Positions 26,825 to 35,528 of a stretch of 64,000 nt of DNA are shown one piece after another (within the stretch, counting starts at the first letter, position 1; each line of letters starts with the position of its first letter). The translations under genes were made by a program, and so were the position numbers. Below the pieces are notes generated by a model. That model searched no databases, had not been told where the DNA came from, and saw only the letters and a program-made list of their open reading frames with translations. Origin of the DNA: Achromobacter veterisilvae (GTDB lineage: Bacteria > Pseudomonadota > Gammaproteobacteria > Burkholderiales > Burkholderiaceae_B). The stretch spans positions 124,001 to 188,000 of the forward strand of contig NZ_UFQC01000010.1 in NCBI RefSeq assembly GCF_900496975.1, given 5' to 3'.

Positions 26825-27877
26825 ATGCCCGACGGCCACACGCCCGCCGCCGATCGCGCCGCCTATTACGCGCGCATCGCCAAGAAAAACATGGCTCCCC
26901 TCTGGGAGTCGCTGCACAACCTGGTGCCGCGCGAGCCCGCGCCGCGTTGCGTGCCCGCCATCTGGAAATACGACGACGTGCGCGACGACGTCATGGCCTC
27001 CGGCTCGCTCATCAGCGCCGAGGAAGCCGTGCGGCGCGTCCTGATCCTGGAAAATCCCGGCCTGCCCGGCCAGGCCAGCATCACGCAAAGCCTGTACGCC
27101 GGCCTGCAACTGATCCTGCCCGGCGAGATCGCGCCCAGCCACCGCCACACGCAATCGGCGCTGCGCTTCATCGTGGAAGGCCGCGGCGCCTACACGGCCG
27201 TGAACGGCGAACGCACCACCATGCGCCCCGGCGACTTCATCATCACGCCGTCCTGGACCTGGCATGACCACGGCAACGCCGAAACCGCCGAGGGCGGCGA
27301 GCCCGTGGTGTGGCTGGACGGCCTGGACATCCCGCTGCTGCGCTTCCTGGACGCGGGCTTCGCCGAGAACTACCCCTCCGCCACCCAGCCGGTCACGCGC
27401 CCCGAGGGCGACAGCATGGCCCGCTACGGCCACAACATGATGCCGGTGCGCCACCAGGCCGCGAGCGGCACCTCGCCCATCTTCAACTATCCCTACGAGC
27501 GCAGCCGCGACGCGCTGGACCAGCTCTACCGCCATGGCGAACTCGATCCCTGGGACGGCGTGAAGCTGCGCTACCTGAACCCGGCCACCGGCGGCTACCC
27601 CATGCCGACGATGGCCACCTTCATGCAGTTCCTGCCGGCCGGCTTCCAGGGCAAGACCTACCGCAGCACCGATTCCACGGTCTACAGCGTGGTCGAGGGC
27701 CGCGGCACGGCGCGCATCGGCGACCGGGAATTCCACTTCGGTCCGCGCGACGTGTTCGTCGCGCCGTCCTGGATGCCGGTGGAGCTTGCCGCGCTGGAAG
27801 ACGCCACGCTGTTCAGCTATTCGGACCGCCCCGTGCAGGACGCGCTGGGCATCTGGCGCGAAGCCCGCGCCGGCTGA
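26825..27877 (+). CDS. nagI: Gentisate 1,2-dioxygenase
   Basis: 350 residues, bicupin Fe(II) enzyme that opens the ring of gentisate to maleylpyruvate in the cytoplasm. The N-terminal cupin holds the metal ligands His106 and His108 ([16 protein letters not shown]) and His147 in [11 protein letters not shown]. The second cupin (about 255-345) lacks them, as is normal. It is the first gene of the plus-strand catabolic operon and is followed by fumarylpyruvate hydrolase and maleylpyruvate isomerase, the next enzymes of the route, so the gentisate assignment is firm. Control is probably by the divergent LysR protein. Confidence 0.93.
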   Translation: MPDGHTPAADRAAYYARIAKKNMAPLWESLHNLVPREPAPRCVPAIWKYDDVRDDVMASGSLISAEEAVRRVLILENPGLPGQASITQSLYAGLQLILPGEIAPSHRHTQSALRFIVEGRGAYTAVNGERTTMRPGDFIITPSWTWHDHGNAETAEGGEPVVWLDGLDIPLLRFLDAGFAENYPSATQPVTRPEGDSMARYGHNMMPVRHQAASGTSPIFNYPYERSRDALDQLYRHGELDPWDGVKLRYLNPATGGYPMPTMATFMQFLPAGFQGKTYRSTDSTVYSVVEGRGTARIGDREFHFGPRDVFVAPSWMPVELAALEDATLFSYSDRPVQDALGIWREARAG

Positions 27878-27957
27878 AGGCCGCCGACAGTAGCCAGGCG
27901 CCGGCCGCCGCCTTTCCGTTTCCATTCCGTGCGCATCGCGCACCCAAAGGGTGATCC

Positions 27958-28656
27958 ATGTCTTTCGTCTTCGATCCCGCCGCTCCCGTCGCCGTTCCCG
28001 TGGCCGGCAGCCAGGACCGCTTCCCCGTGCGCCGCGTCTACTGCGTGGGCCGCAACTACGCCGCCCACGCCAGGGAGATGGGCTTCGACCCCGACCGCGA
28101 ACCGCCGTTCTTCTTCTGCAAGCCCGCCGACGCCGTGGTGCCCGTGGCCGAAGGCAGCACGCTGTCGCTGCCCTATCCGCCCGAGACGGCCAACCTGCAC
28201 TATGAGATCGAACTGGTCGCGGCCATCGGCCGCGGCGGCGCCGACATCCCCGTCGAGCAGGCGCTCGAACACGTCTGGGGCTATGCCGTCGGCCTGGACA
28301 TGACGCGCCGCGACCTGCAGATGAAAATGCGCGAAGCCGGCCGGCCCTGGGAACTGGGCAAGGCCTTCGACCAGAGCGGGCCCATCGGGCCGCTCTATCC
28401 CGCAAGCGCCGTCAAGGACATCCACAAGGCCGGCATCTGGCTGCAAGTCAACGGCGCCGACAAGCAGAGAAGCGACATCGGCAAGCTGATCTGGTCCATC
28501 GCCGAAACCGTCTCCTACCTGTCCCGATACTTCCGCCTGGAAGCCGGCGACCTGATCTACACCGGCACGCCCGAAGGCGTGGGCCCCGTGGTCCGCGGCG
28601 ACAAGATGGTCGGCGGCGTCGACGGCCTGGGCACGCTCAGCGTGCAGATCGCCTGA
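27958..28656 (+). CDS. nagK: Fumarylpyruvate hydrolase (FAH family)
   Basis: 232 residues. Splits fumarylpyruvate to fumarate and pyruvate, the last step of the glutathione-dependent gentisate pathway. FAH-fold signatures: RRVYCVGRNYAAHAREMG at the start, metal ligands in LHYEIELVAAIG, the Asp in AVGLDMTRRDLQ, and the C-terminal GDLIYTGTPEGVGPV. The length matches NagK-type enzymes rather than the roughly 420-residue fumarylacetoacetases of tyrosine breakdown. It lies between the dioxygenase and isomerase genes. Confidence 0.92.
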   Translation: MSFVFDPAAPVAVPVAGSQDRFPVRRVYCVGRNYAAHAREMGFDPDREPPFFFCKPADAVVPVAEGSTLSLPYPPETANLHYEIELVAAIGRGGADIPVEQALEHVWGYAVGLDMTRRDLQMKMREAGRPWELGKAFDQSGPIGPLYPASAVKDIHKAGIWLQVNGADKQRSDIGKLIWSIAETVSYLSRYFRLEAGDLIYTGTPEGVGPVVRGDKMVGGVDGLGTLSVQIA

Positions 28657-28673
28657 ACCTCCCGGGAACCCGC

Positions 28674-29312
28674 ATGCAACTCCACAGTTTCTTCAATAGC
28701 TCCACCTCCTACCGCGTGCGCATCGCGCTGGCGCTCAAGGGCCTGCCCTACGACTACCTGCCCGTGAACCTGCGCAGGCAGGAGCAGCGCGCCGCGGACT
28801 ACGTGGCCCTGAACCCCTCGGCCGGCGTGCCCCTGCTGGTCGACGGCGACCTCAGGCTGTCGCAATCGCTGGCCATCGTCGACTACCTGGACGCCACGCA
28901 CCCCGAGCCGCGCCTGATCCCGGCCGACACGCTGGCGCGCGCACGCGTGCTGGAACTGTCCGACGCCATTTCCTGCGACATCCACCCCGTCAACAACATG
29001 CGCATCCTGCGCTACCTGCAGGACGTGCTGGGCGCAAGCGACGAACAGAAGAACGCCTGGTACCACCACTGGATCCGGGAAGGCCTGACGGCCGTGGAAG
29101 CGCTGCTGGCCCGCCACGGCCACGGCGCCTACTGCTTCGGCGACGCGCCCACCCTGGCGGACTGCTGCCTGGTGCCGCAGGTGGCGAACGCCCAGCGCAT
29201 GGGCTGCGACCTTTCCGCCTACCCGCGCGTGCTGCGCATCCATGAACACTGCAACGCGCAGCCCGCCTTCCAGCAGGCCGCGCCCGCCCAGCAACCGGAC
29301 TACACCTCATGA
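28674..29312 (+). CDS. nagL: Maleylpyruvate isomerase (zeta-class GST fold)
   Basis: 212 residues. Glutathione-dependent cis-trans isomerisation of maleylpyruvate to fumarylpyruvate. The N-terminal thioredoxin domain carries the zeta-class motif SSTSYRVRIALALKGL, and GVPLLVDGDLRLSQSLAIVDYL is the glutathione-binding strand-helix. The C-terminal helical domain has the usual GDAPTLADCCLVPQ. It could act on maleylacetoacetate, but the neighbours argue for maleylpyruvate. Its stop overlaps the next start (ATGA). Confidence 0.92.
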   Translation: MQLHSFFNSSTSYRVRIALALKGLPYDYLPVNLRRQEQRAADYVALNPSAGVPLLVDGDLRLSQSLAIVDYLDATHPEPRLIPADTLARARVLELSDAISCDIHPVNNMRILRYLQDVLGASDEQKNAWYHHWIREGLTAVEALLARHGHGAYCFGDAPTLADCCLVPQVANAQRMGCDLSAYPRVLRIHEHCNAQPAFQQAAPAQQPDYTS

Positions 29313-29692
29313 CGAACCAGGAACCCGACGCCCAGGGCGCGCCGCTGCGCGCCTACACGGACCCCGCCTACCGCCCGCTGTGCGCCACGCTGGCCGACGT
29401 GCGCGCCAATATCGACCGCCTGGACGACGAGATCGTCCGGCTGATCGCCGAGCGCGCCATGTACGTGAAGGACGCCGCGCGCTTCAAGCGCGACGCCTTC
29501 CAGGTCAGCGCGCCCGCCCGCCAGGCCCAGGTCTTCGATAAGGCCCGCCAACTGGCCGACCGCCACAACCGGGGCTTCGCCAACCTGGAACAGGTGGTGG
29601 ACGCCACCTACCGCGCGATGGTCGCCGCCTTCATCGCCAACGAACAGACCTACTTCAACAGCATGAAAGACCTGGGAGACACCCATGCATAA
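29309..29692 (+). CDS. AroQ-fold chorismate mutase / isochorismate-pyruvate lyase (PchB-like)
   Basis: 127 residues, all-helical. The segment from residue 28 (LADVRANIDRLDDEIVRLIA) to RFK at 60 aligns without gaps to Pseudomonas PchB. The four PchB active-site residues are kept: Arg32, Arg49, Lys60 and Gln113 (PchB Arg14, Arg31, Lys42, Gln90). An N-terminal extension of about 18 residues is extra. It could be a chorismate mutase or could release salicylate and pyruvate from isochorismate. It overlaps both neighbours (4 bp with the isomerase, 8 bp with the Bug gene), so it is made as part of the gentisate operon, where neither activity has an obvious role. Confidence 0.82.
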   Translation: MTNQEPDAQGAPLRAYTDPAYRPLCATLADVRANIDRLDDEIVRLIAERAMYVKDAARFKRDAFQVSAPARQAQVFDKARQLADRHNRGFANLEQVVDATYRAMVAAFIANEQTYFNSMKDLGDTHA

Positions 29693-30698
29693 GTCCTCGA
29701 CGCCGGCCGCCCCGCGCAAGCCCGCGCGCCGCATCGCGTCCAGCGCGCTGGCGCTGGCGTTCGCCGCCCTGGCCCCGCTGGGCGCGGCGCATGCCGACGC
29801 CTGGCCCGCCCAGCCGCTCAAGGCCGTCGTGCCGTTCGGCCCGGGCTCCAGCCCCGACCAGGTGGCGCGCATCGTCGGCGAAAAGGCCGGCGCCATCCTG
29901 GGCCAGTCCATCGTCATCGAGAACAAGCCGGGCGCCAGCGGCAACATCGGTACCTACGCCATCGCCAACGCCAAGCCCAACGGCTACACCTTCGGTGTCT
30001 CGATTACGGGTCCGCTGGTCAACAACACCCTGCTGTTCGACAAGCTGCCCTACGCGCCCGCGACCGACCTGTCGCCGCTGACGCTCGCCGTGCACCAGCC
30101 CAACGTGCTGGTCGTGCCCGCCACCGCCGGCATCGGCAGCGTCGGCGAATTGCTGGAGGCGCTGAAGAAGAATCCGGACAAGTACAACTTCCCGTCGCCG
30201 GGCGCGGGCACGGTGTCGCACCTCGCCGTGGAATTGATGCTGCAGCAGATCGGCGCGCGCGCCACCCACGTGCCCTATCCCTCGTCGCCCGCCGCGCTGA
30301 CCTCGCTGCTGTCGGGCGACACGCAATTCGCCGCCCTGCCGCCCATCGCGGTCATGCCCATGGTGAAGGACGGCCGCCTGAAGGCGCTGGCCGTCACTTC
30401 GTCCAGGCGCTCTTCGCTGCTGCCCGACATCCCGACGCTGGCGGAAGTGGGCGTGCCGGGCATCGAGGGATCCGCGTGGATCGGCTTCGTGATCTCGGCC
30501 AAGGTTCCCGCCGACATCCAGAAGAAGCTGTCCGACGCGCTGATCCAGGCGGTCCGCGATCCGGACGTGGCCAAGCGGCTGCAGGCGCAGTTCATGGATC
30601 CGGTGGGCAGCACGCCGGCCGAGTTCCGCGGCTACATGGACGACGAGCTCAAGCGCTGGGAACCCCTGATCCGCAAGCTGGGCATCAAGGGCCAGTAA
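29685..30698 (+). CDS. Bug-type (TctC family) periplasmic binding protein, gentisate operon
   Basis: 337 residues. Sec signal peptide with a twin-arginine-free basic start and hydrophobic core ASSALALAFAALAPLGAAHA, cleaved before DAWPAQP. The mature protein has the family pattern WPAQPLKAVVPFGPGSSPDQ, IENKPGASGNIGT and the late LPDIPTLAEVGVPGIEGSAW. Bug proteins bind carboxylates; aromatic acids are known ligands. No TctA/TctB membrane subunits are nearby, so it is either an orphan that shares a distant permease or a sensor protein. Operon position suggests a 3-hydroxybenzoate-like ligand. Confidence 0.9.
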   Translation: MHKSSTPAAPRKPARRIASSALALAFAALAPLGAAHADAWPAQPLKAVVPFGPGSSPDQVARIVGEKAGAILGQSIVIENKPGASGNIGTYAIANAKPNGYTFGVSITGPLVNNTLLFDKLPYAPATDLSPLTLAVHQPNVLVVPATAGIGSVGELLEALKKNPDKYNFPSPGAGTVSHLAVELMLQQIGARATHVPYPSSPAALTSLLSGDTQFAALPPIAVMPMVKDGRLKALAVTSSRRSSLLPDIPTLAEVGVPGIEGSAWIGFVISAKVPADIQKKLSDALIQAVRDPDVAKRLQAQFMDPVGSTPAEFRGYMDDELKRWEPLIRKLGIKGQ

Positions 30699-30740
30699 CG
30701 CGGCGCCGCGCAACCTCTCAGTACAGGCAAGGAGAATCAG

Positions 30741-32093
30741 ATGGCCATCACCGAACCCGCCCGCCAGGTCCCTCTCTACGGCGAATATGGCGTCGTCGTG
30801 CTGGGCGGCGGCCCGGCCGGCCTGCTGGCCGCCGCCAGCGCCGCGCGCAACGGCGCCAGCGTGCTGCTCGTGGAGCGCTACGGCTTCCTGGGCGGCATGG
30901 GCACGGCGGCGGGGGTGTCCAACTTCTGCGGGCTTCACGCCAATATCCATGGCGACATCCGGCAGGTGGTCCACGGCATGACCGACGAACTGCTGGACCG
31001 CATGCGCGCCATGGACGGCCTGAACGATCCGCACCTGATCCTGGGCAAGATCCACGCCCAGGCCTATGACATCTCGGCCTTCAAGTGCGCCGCGGACGGG
31101 CTGGTACAGGACAGCGGCGCGCAGGTGCTGTTCCATGCCCTGGCCACGGGCGTGGCGCGGGACGCGGACGGCCGCGTGGACGCGCTCTTCCTGGAGACCA
31201 AGTCGGGCCGCTGCGCGGTGCGCGCCCGGATCTTCATCGACTGTTCGGGCGACGCCGATATCGCCCAGTGGGGCGGCCTGCCCTTCGAAAAGGGCGACGA
31301 CCGCGGCCGCATGCTCTACCCCACGCTGATGTTCAAGGTGGGCAACGTGGACGGCGCCCGCGCGCAGGAAGCATGGAAGACCATCCCGCAACTGATGGAC
31401 CAGGCCGCCGCCAGCGGGGAATTCACGTTCCCCCGCCGCGGCGCCATCGTGCGTCCGCAAAAGCACGACTACGAATGGCGGGTCAACGTGACCCAACTGG
31501 CCAACGCGGACGGCAGCGCGGCCGACGGCACGGACGCGGACTCGCTGTCGGCCGGCGAACTGGAAGGCCGGCGCCAGATCGTGCAGTACCTGGCATTCCT
31601 GCGCGCCAAGGTGCCCGGCTTCGAGAACGCCTACGTGCTGGACATCGCTCCCCAACTGGGCATCCGGGAAACGCGCCGCATCGTCGGCGAAGCCGTGCTG
31701 ACCAAGGAACACGTGCTCGGCTGCGCCGACTTCGAGGACAGCATCGGCGTCAACGGCTGGCCGCTGGAAATGCACACGGCCGGCGACGTGCAGTGGGTCT
31801 GGCCGCCCATCCCGGAATCCCGCGGCTACAACCAGCTACCGTTCCGAATGATGGTGCCACGGCGCGGGCCGGGCCTGTCGGACAACGTGCTGGTCGCCGG
31901 ACGCTGCGCGTCCATGACGCACGAGGGCCAGTCCGCCGCGCGGGTGAGCGGTAGCTGCTTCGTGATGGGCGAAGCGGCCGGCACGGCTGCGGCGATGGCG
32001 CTCCAGGCCGGGATCGCGCCGGCCGGCGTTTCCATCCCCGCTTTGCAGGCTCAATTGAAAAAGCAGGGCGCCTTCCTGGGCGGCCGGGACTGA
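30741..32093 (+). CDS. FAD-dependent oxidoreductase of unknown substrate (FAD_oxidored family)
   Basis: 450 residues. The N-terminal dinucleotide-binding motif is VVVLGGGPAGLLAAASAARNG, followed by VERYGFLGGMGTAAGVSNF, and the C-terminal FAD contact is VLVAGRCASMTHEGQSAAR with GEAAGTAAAMAL. This places it in the FAD-dependent oxidoreductase group that includes many poorly characterised proteins. It lies between the Bug gene and 3-hydroxybenzoate 6-hydroxylase, with 42 and 17 bp gaps, so it belongs to the same operon. It is not needed for the known 3-hydroxybenzoate pathway; it may process a related compound. Confidence 0.82.
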   Translation: MAITEPARQVPLYGEYGVVVLGGGPAGLLAAASAARNGASVLLVERYGFLGGMGTAAGVSNFCGLHANIHGDIRQVVHGMTDELLDRMRAMDGLNDPHLILGKIHAQAYDISAFKCAADGLVQDSGAQVLFHALATGVARDADGRVDALFLETKSGRCAVRARIFIDCSGDADIAQWGGLPFEKGDDRGRMLYPTLMFKVGNVDGARAQEAWKTIPQLMDQAAASGEFTFPRRGAIVRPQKHDYEWRVNVTQLANADGSAADGTDADSLSAGELEGRRQIVQYLAFLRAKVPGFENAYVLDIAPQLGIRETRRIVGEAVLTKEHVLGCADFEDSIGVNGWPLEMHTAGDVQWVWPPIPESRGYNQLPFRMMVPRRGPGLSDNVLVAGRCASMTHEGQSAARVSGSCFVMGEAAGTAAAMALQAGIAPAGVSIPALQAQLKKQGAFLGGRD

Positions 32094-32110
32094 ACGGCGC
32101 GGAGGCCGCA

Positions 32111-33334
32111 ATGAACGCAACGCAGAAAATAACGCCCTCGGGGCAATCCGTCATCGTGGTCGGCGGCGGCATCGGCGGCCTGGCCGCCGCGCTGGCGCTG
32201 ACCCGCCAGGGAATCGCCGTACAACTGCTGGAACAGGCCGCGCACATCGGCGAGATCGGCGCCGGCATCCAGCTCGGGCCCAACGCCTTCGCGGCGCTGG
32301 ACGCGCTGGGCGTGGGCGCCGCGGCGCGCGGGCGCGCCGTGTTCACCGACCACATCATCATGATGGACGCGGTGGACGCCCGGGAAGTGGTGCGCATCGA
32401 CACCGGCGAAGCCTTCCGCGAACGGTTCGGCGGCCCCTACGCCGTCATCCACCGCGCCGACATCCACCTGTCCATCCTGGAAGCCGTGCAGCAGAACCCG
32501 CTGATCAGCTTCCGCACGTCCACGCAGATCGCCGGCATGTCGCAGGATGGCGCGGGCGTGGAGGTGGTGGACACGCAGGGCAACCGCTACCGCGCCGACG
32601 CGGTGGTGGGCGCGGACGGCGTGAAGTCCGTGATCCGCGAGCGCATGGTGGGCGATCCGGCGCGGGTGACGGGCCACGTCGTGTACCGCGCCGTGGTCGA
32701 GCGCGAGAACATGCCCGAGGAACTGCGCATCAACGCGCCCGTGCTGTGGGCCGGCCCGCACTGCCACCTGGTGCATTACCCCCTGCGCGGCGGCCAGCAA
32801 TACAACCTGGTGGTGACCTTCCACAGCCGCGAGCAGGAAGAATGGGGCGTGCGCGAAGGCAGCAAGGAGGAAGTGCTGTCCTACTTCGAGGGCATCCACC
32901 CCCGCCCGCGCCAGATGCTGGACCGCCCCACTTCGTGGAAGCGCTGGGCCACCGCCGACCGCGAGCCCGTGGAGCGCTGGGGCCAGGGCCGCGTCACCAT
33001 CCTGGGCGACGCCGCGCATCCCATGACGCAATACATGGCCCAGGGCGCCTGCATGGCGCTGGAAGACGCGGTGACGCTGGGCGAAGCGATCCGGCATTGC
33101 GGACAGGACCTGGAAGCCGCTTTCCGCCTGTACGAATCGGTCCGCATCCCGCGCAGCGCGCGCGTGGTCTGGTCCACGCGGGAGATGGGCAGGCTTTATC
33201 ACGCGCGGGGCGTCGAACGCACCGTGCGCAACATGCTGTGGACGGGCCGCAGCCAGTCCCAGTTCTACGACGCGTTGCAGTGGCTGTATGGGTGGAAAGT
33301 GGAGAACTGCCTCGCGCGGGGTTCGGCGCAGTAA
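32111..33334 (+). CDS. 3-Hydroxybenzoate 6-hydroxylase (FAD monooxygenase)
   Basis: 407 residues. Class A flavoprotein hydroxylase that converts 3-hydroxybenzoate, NADH and oxygen to gentisate. FAD motif VVGGGIGGLAAALAL near residue 18, the DG fingerprint DAVVGADGVKSVIRE near 165-180, and the GD motif VTILGDAAHPMTQYMAQGA near 300. The first domain also shows the family hallmark IGEIGAGIQLGPNA. The gentisate-ring enzymes in the same operon support the 6-hydroxylase assignment over salicylate or 4-hydroxybenzoate hydroxylases, but substrate preference is inferred. Confidence 0.88.
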   Translation: MNATQKITPSGQSVIVVGGGIGGLAAALALTRQGIAVQLLEQAAHIGEIGAGIQLGPNAFAALDALGVGAAARGRAVFTDHIIMMDAVDAREVVRIDTGEAFRERFGGPYAVIHRADIHLSILEAVQQNPLISFRTSTQIAGMSQDGAGVEVVDTQGNRYRADAVVGADGVKSVIRERMVGDPARVTGHVVYRAVVERENMPEELRINAPVLWAGPHCHLVHYPLRGGQQYNLVVTFHSREQEEWGVREGSKEEVLSYFEGIHPRPRQMLDRPTSWKRWATADREPVERWGQGRVTILGDAAHPMTQYMAQGACMALEDAVTLGEAIRHCGQDLEAAFRLYESVRIPRSARVVWSTREMGRLYHARGVERTVRNMLWTGRSQSQFYDALQWLYGWKVENCLARGSAQ

Positions 33335-33365
33335 GCAGAAAAAACAAGCTCAGGAGGAGACAACC

Positions 33366-34538
33366 ATGTACAAGAAGACCATCGGCGGAACCGCCATCGC
33401 GCTGGCGCTGGCCTCGTTCGCGGCCGGCGCGCAGCCCAAGCCCGTGGACATCGGCTTCATCGGCACGCTGTCCACCCCCGCCGGCTATATCGGCGAAGAC
33501 GAGCGCGACGCGTTCATGCTGGCCGTGAAGGAAGGCGGCGGCAAGCTCGGCGGCGTGCCGGTCAATGTGCGCGTCGAGGACGACGCGCTCAAGCCCGCCA
33601 ACGCCAAGCAGATCGCCGACAAGATGGTGCAGGGCGGCGTGCGCCTGTTCACCGGCATCAATTTCTCGAACGTGATGGCCGCGGTCGGTCCGACGGTGCT
33701 GAACGCCGGCGCCTTCTACGTCAGCCTGAACGCCGGCCCGTCCAACTACGCCGGCAAGGCCTGCAACCCCAACTACTTCGCCGTCGCGTTCCAGAACGAT
33801 TCCTACGCGGACACCGCCGGCATGGCTGCCAATGAACTGGGCGCCAAGCGCGTGGTCATCATGGCGCCCAACTACCAGGCCGGGCGCGACGCGGTCGCCG
33901 GCTTCAAGCGCGCCTACAAGGGCGAAATCGCCGACGAGATCTACACCAAGCTGGAACAGGCCGACTTCTCGGTCGAACTGGCGCGCATCCGCTCGCTGAA
34001 CCCCGACGCCATCTTCCAGTTCCATCCGGGCGGAGCGGGCATCAACCTGACCAAGCAGTTCGCCAATTCCGGGCTGGCCGGCCAGATCAAGATGATCACG
34101 CCCATCTACTCGATGGACGACCGCATGCTGGCCGCCACCGGCACGGCGGGCGCGGGCTTCTACCTGAGTTCGCTGTGGAGCGCCGACCTGGACAACCCGC
34201 AGAGCAAGCACTTCGTGGAGGCCTTCACCAAGACGTACAACCGCGCGCCCACCGCCTATGCCGCGCAGGCCTACGACACCGCCAACCTCATGGCCTCGGC
34301 CCTGAAGGCCGTCGACGGCGACATCGCCGGCCGCGCCGACGACTTCCGCGCCGCGCTGCGCCGCGCCGACTTCCCCAGCGTGCGGGGCAAGTTCAAGTTC
34401 GGTCCGAACCAGCACCCCATCCAGGACTGGTACCTGCTGCACATCGAGGCCGGCCCGGACGGCAAGCTGACCTACAAGAACCTCAAGGTCATCGCGCGCG
34501 ACCACACCGACGTGCACGCGGCCGACTGCAAGATGTAG
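33366..34538 (+). CDS. Branched-chain-amino-acid-type ABC binding protein (LivK family)
   Basis: 390 residues from ATG 33366, with AGGAGGAGACAAC upstream and a signal peptide MYKKTIGGTAIALALASFAAG cleaved before QPKPVDIGF. Type I periplasmic-binding fold with the usual ALKPANAKQIADKMVQGGVRLFTGIN. Members linked to aromatic catabolism bind benzoate-like acids; here the neighbours point to 3-hydroxybenzoate or gentisate. It feeds the LivHMGF-type transporter encoded next. A stem-loop follows its stop. Confidence 0.9.
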   Translation: MYKKTIGGTAIALALASFAAGAQPKPVDIGFIGTLSTPAGYIGEDERDAFMLAVKEGGGKLGGVPVNVRVEDDALKPANAKQIADKMVQGGVRLFTGINFSNVMAAVGPTVLNAGAFYVSLNAGPSNYAGKACNPNYFAVAFQNDSYADTAGMAANELGAKRVVIMAPNYQAGRDAVAGFKRAYKGEIADEIYTKLEQADFSVELARIRSLNPDAIFQFHPGGAGINLTKQFANSGLAGQIKMITPIYSMDDRMLAATGTAGAGFYLSSLWSADLDNPQSKHFVEAFTKTYNRAPTAYAAQAYDTANLMASALKAVDGDIAGRADDFRAALRRADFPSVRGKFKFGPNQHPIQDWYLLHIEAGPDGKLTYKNLKVIARDHTDVHAADCKM

Positions 34539-34546
34539 GCCGGGAC

Positions 34547-34582
34547 GGAGGCGGGCGGACGGCGCACGGCCGGACCGCCTCC
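34547..34582 (+). other. Stem-loop between binding-protein and permease genes
   Basis: Arms GGAGGCGG (34547-34554) and CCGCCTCC (34575-34582) enclose a GC-rich 20-base loop; no T-run. Such loops after binding-protein genes often lower expression of the membrane components; that is inference here. Confidence 0.4.
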
Positions 34583-34605
34583 GCGCCGCTCCACAAGGAG
34601 TTTCC

Positions 34606-35520
34606 ATGCTGATGTTCCTGGAGCAGGTCCTCAACGGCCTGCAATACAGCGCCTTGCTGTTCCTGCTGTCGGCGGGCTTGACGCTGGTGTTCGGCATCAT
34701 GAACGTCATCAACCTGACGCACGGCTCGTTCTACATGGTGGGCGCGTTCTGCGCGGCCAGCGCGGCCGCCGCCACGGGCTCGTTCGCCGCGGCCCTGCTG
34801 GCGGCGCTGACCGGCGCGGCGCTGTACGGCCTGGCGGTGGAACTGCTGGTGATCCGCCACCTGTACCGCCGCGACCACCTGGACCAGGTGCTGGCCACGC
34901 TGGGCCTGACGCTGTTCACCAACGAACTGGTCACGGTGCTGTTCGGCCGCAGCCCGCCGTTCATGGACATCCCGCCGTTCCTGTCGGGGTCCGTGGCGCT
35001 GCTGCCGGGCCTGAACTACCCCGTGATGCGGCTGGCCTTCATCGGCGCGGGCGTGCTGGTGGCGGTCGGGCTGTGGTTCCTGATCTCGCGCACCCGCATC
35101 GGCATGCTGGTGCGCGCCGGGGCGGACGACGGCGAAATGGTCGACGCGCTGGGCGTGAACATCCAGCGCCTGTTCACCCTGATCTTCACGCTCGGCGCCC
35201 TGCTCTGCGGCTTTGCCGGCGTGATGGCGGCGCCGCTGCTGGCGGTGGAGATCGGCATGGGCGAACGCATCCTGATCACCACTTTCGTGGTCATCGTGGT
35301 GGGCGGCGTGGGCTCGGTGCGCGGCGCGCTGGCGGGCTCCCTGATGATAGGCATGACCGACGCGCTGGGACGCGCGTACATCCCGTTCTGGATGTCGCGG
35401 CTGCTGCCGCCGGAACTGTCGGATTCCGCCAGTTCCAGCCTGGTGTCGGCCAGCATCTACATCCTGATGGCCGTCGTGCTGCTGTTCAAGCCGCGAGGCC
35501 TCGTGCCCGCGCAGCGTTAG
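34606..35520 (+). CDS. livH: ABC transporter permease, LivH type
   Basis: 304-residue inner-membrane subunit with about eight helices. Family landmarks: FLEQVLNGLQYSALLFLLSAGLTLVFGIMNVINLTHGSFYM at the start, and the ATPase-contact region GVNIQRLFTLIFTLGALLCG in the last third. It pairs with the LivM-type subunit encoded 8 bp downstream, and the ribosome-binding site AAGGAG is optimal. Cargo is probably an aromatic acid, given the operon. Confidence 0.9.
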   Translation: MLMFLEQVLNGLQYSALLFLLSAGLTLVFGIMNVINLTHGSFYMVGAFCAASAAAATGSFAAALLAALTGAALYGLAVELLVIRHLYRRDHLDQVLATLGLTLFTNELVTVLFGRSPPFMDIPPFLSGSVALLPGLNYPVMRLAFIGAGVLVAVGLWFLISRTRIGMLVRAGADDGEMVDALGVNIQRLFTLIFTLGALLCGFAGVMAAPLLAVEIGMGERILITTFVVIVVGGVGSVRGALAGSLMIGMTDALGRAYIPFWMSRLLPPELSDSASSSLVSASIYILMAVVLLFKPRGLVPAQR

Positions 35521-35528
35521 GAACGATA

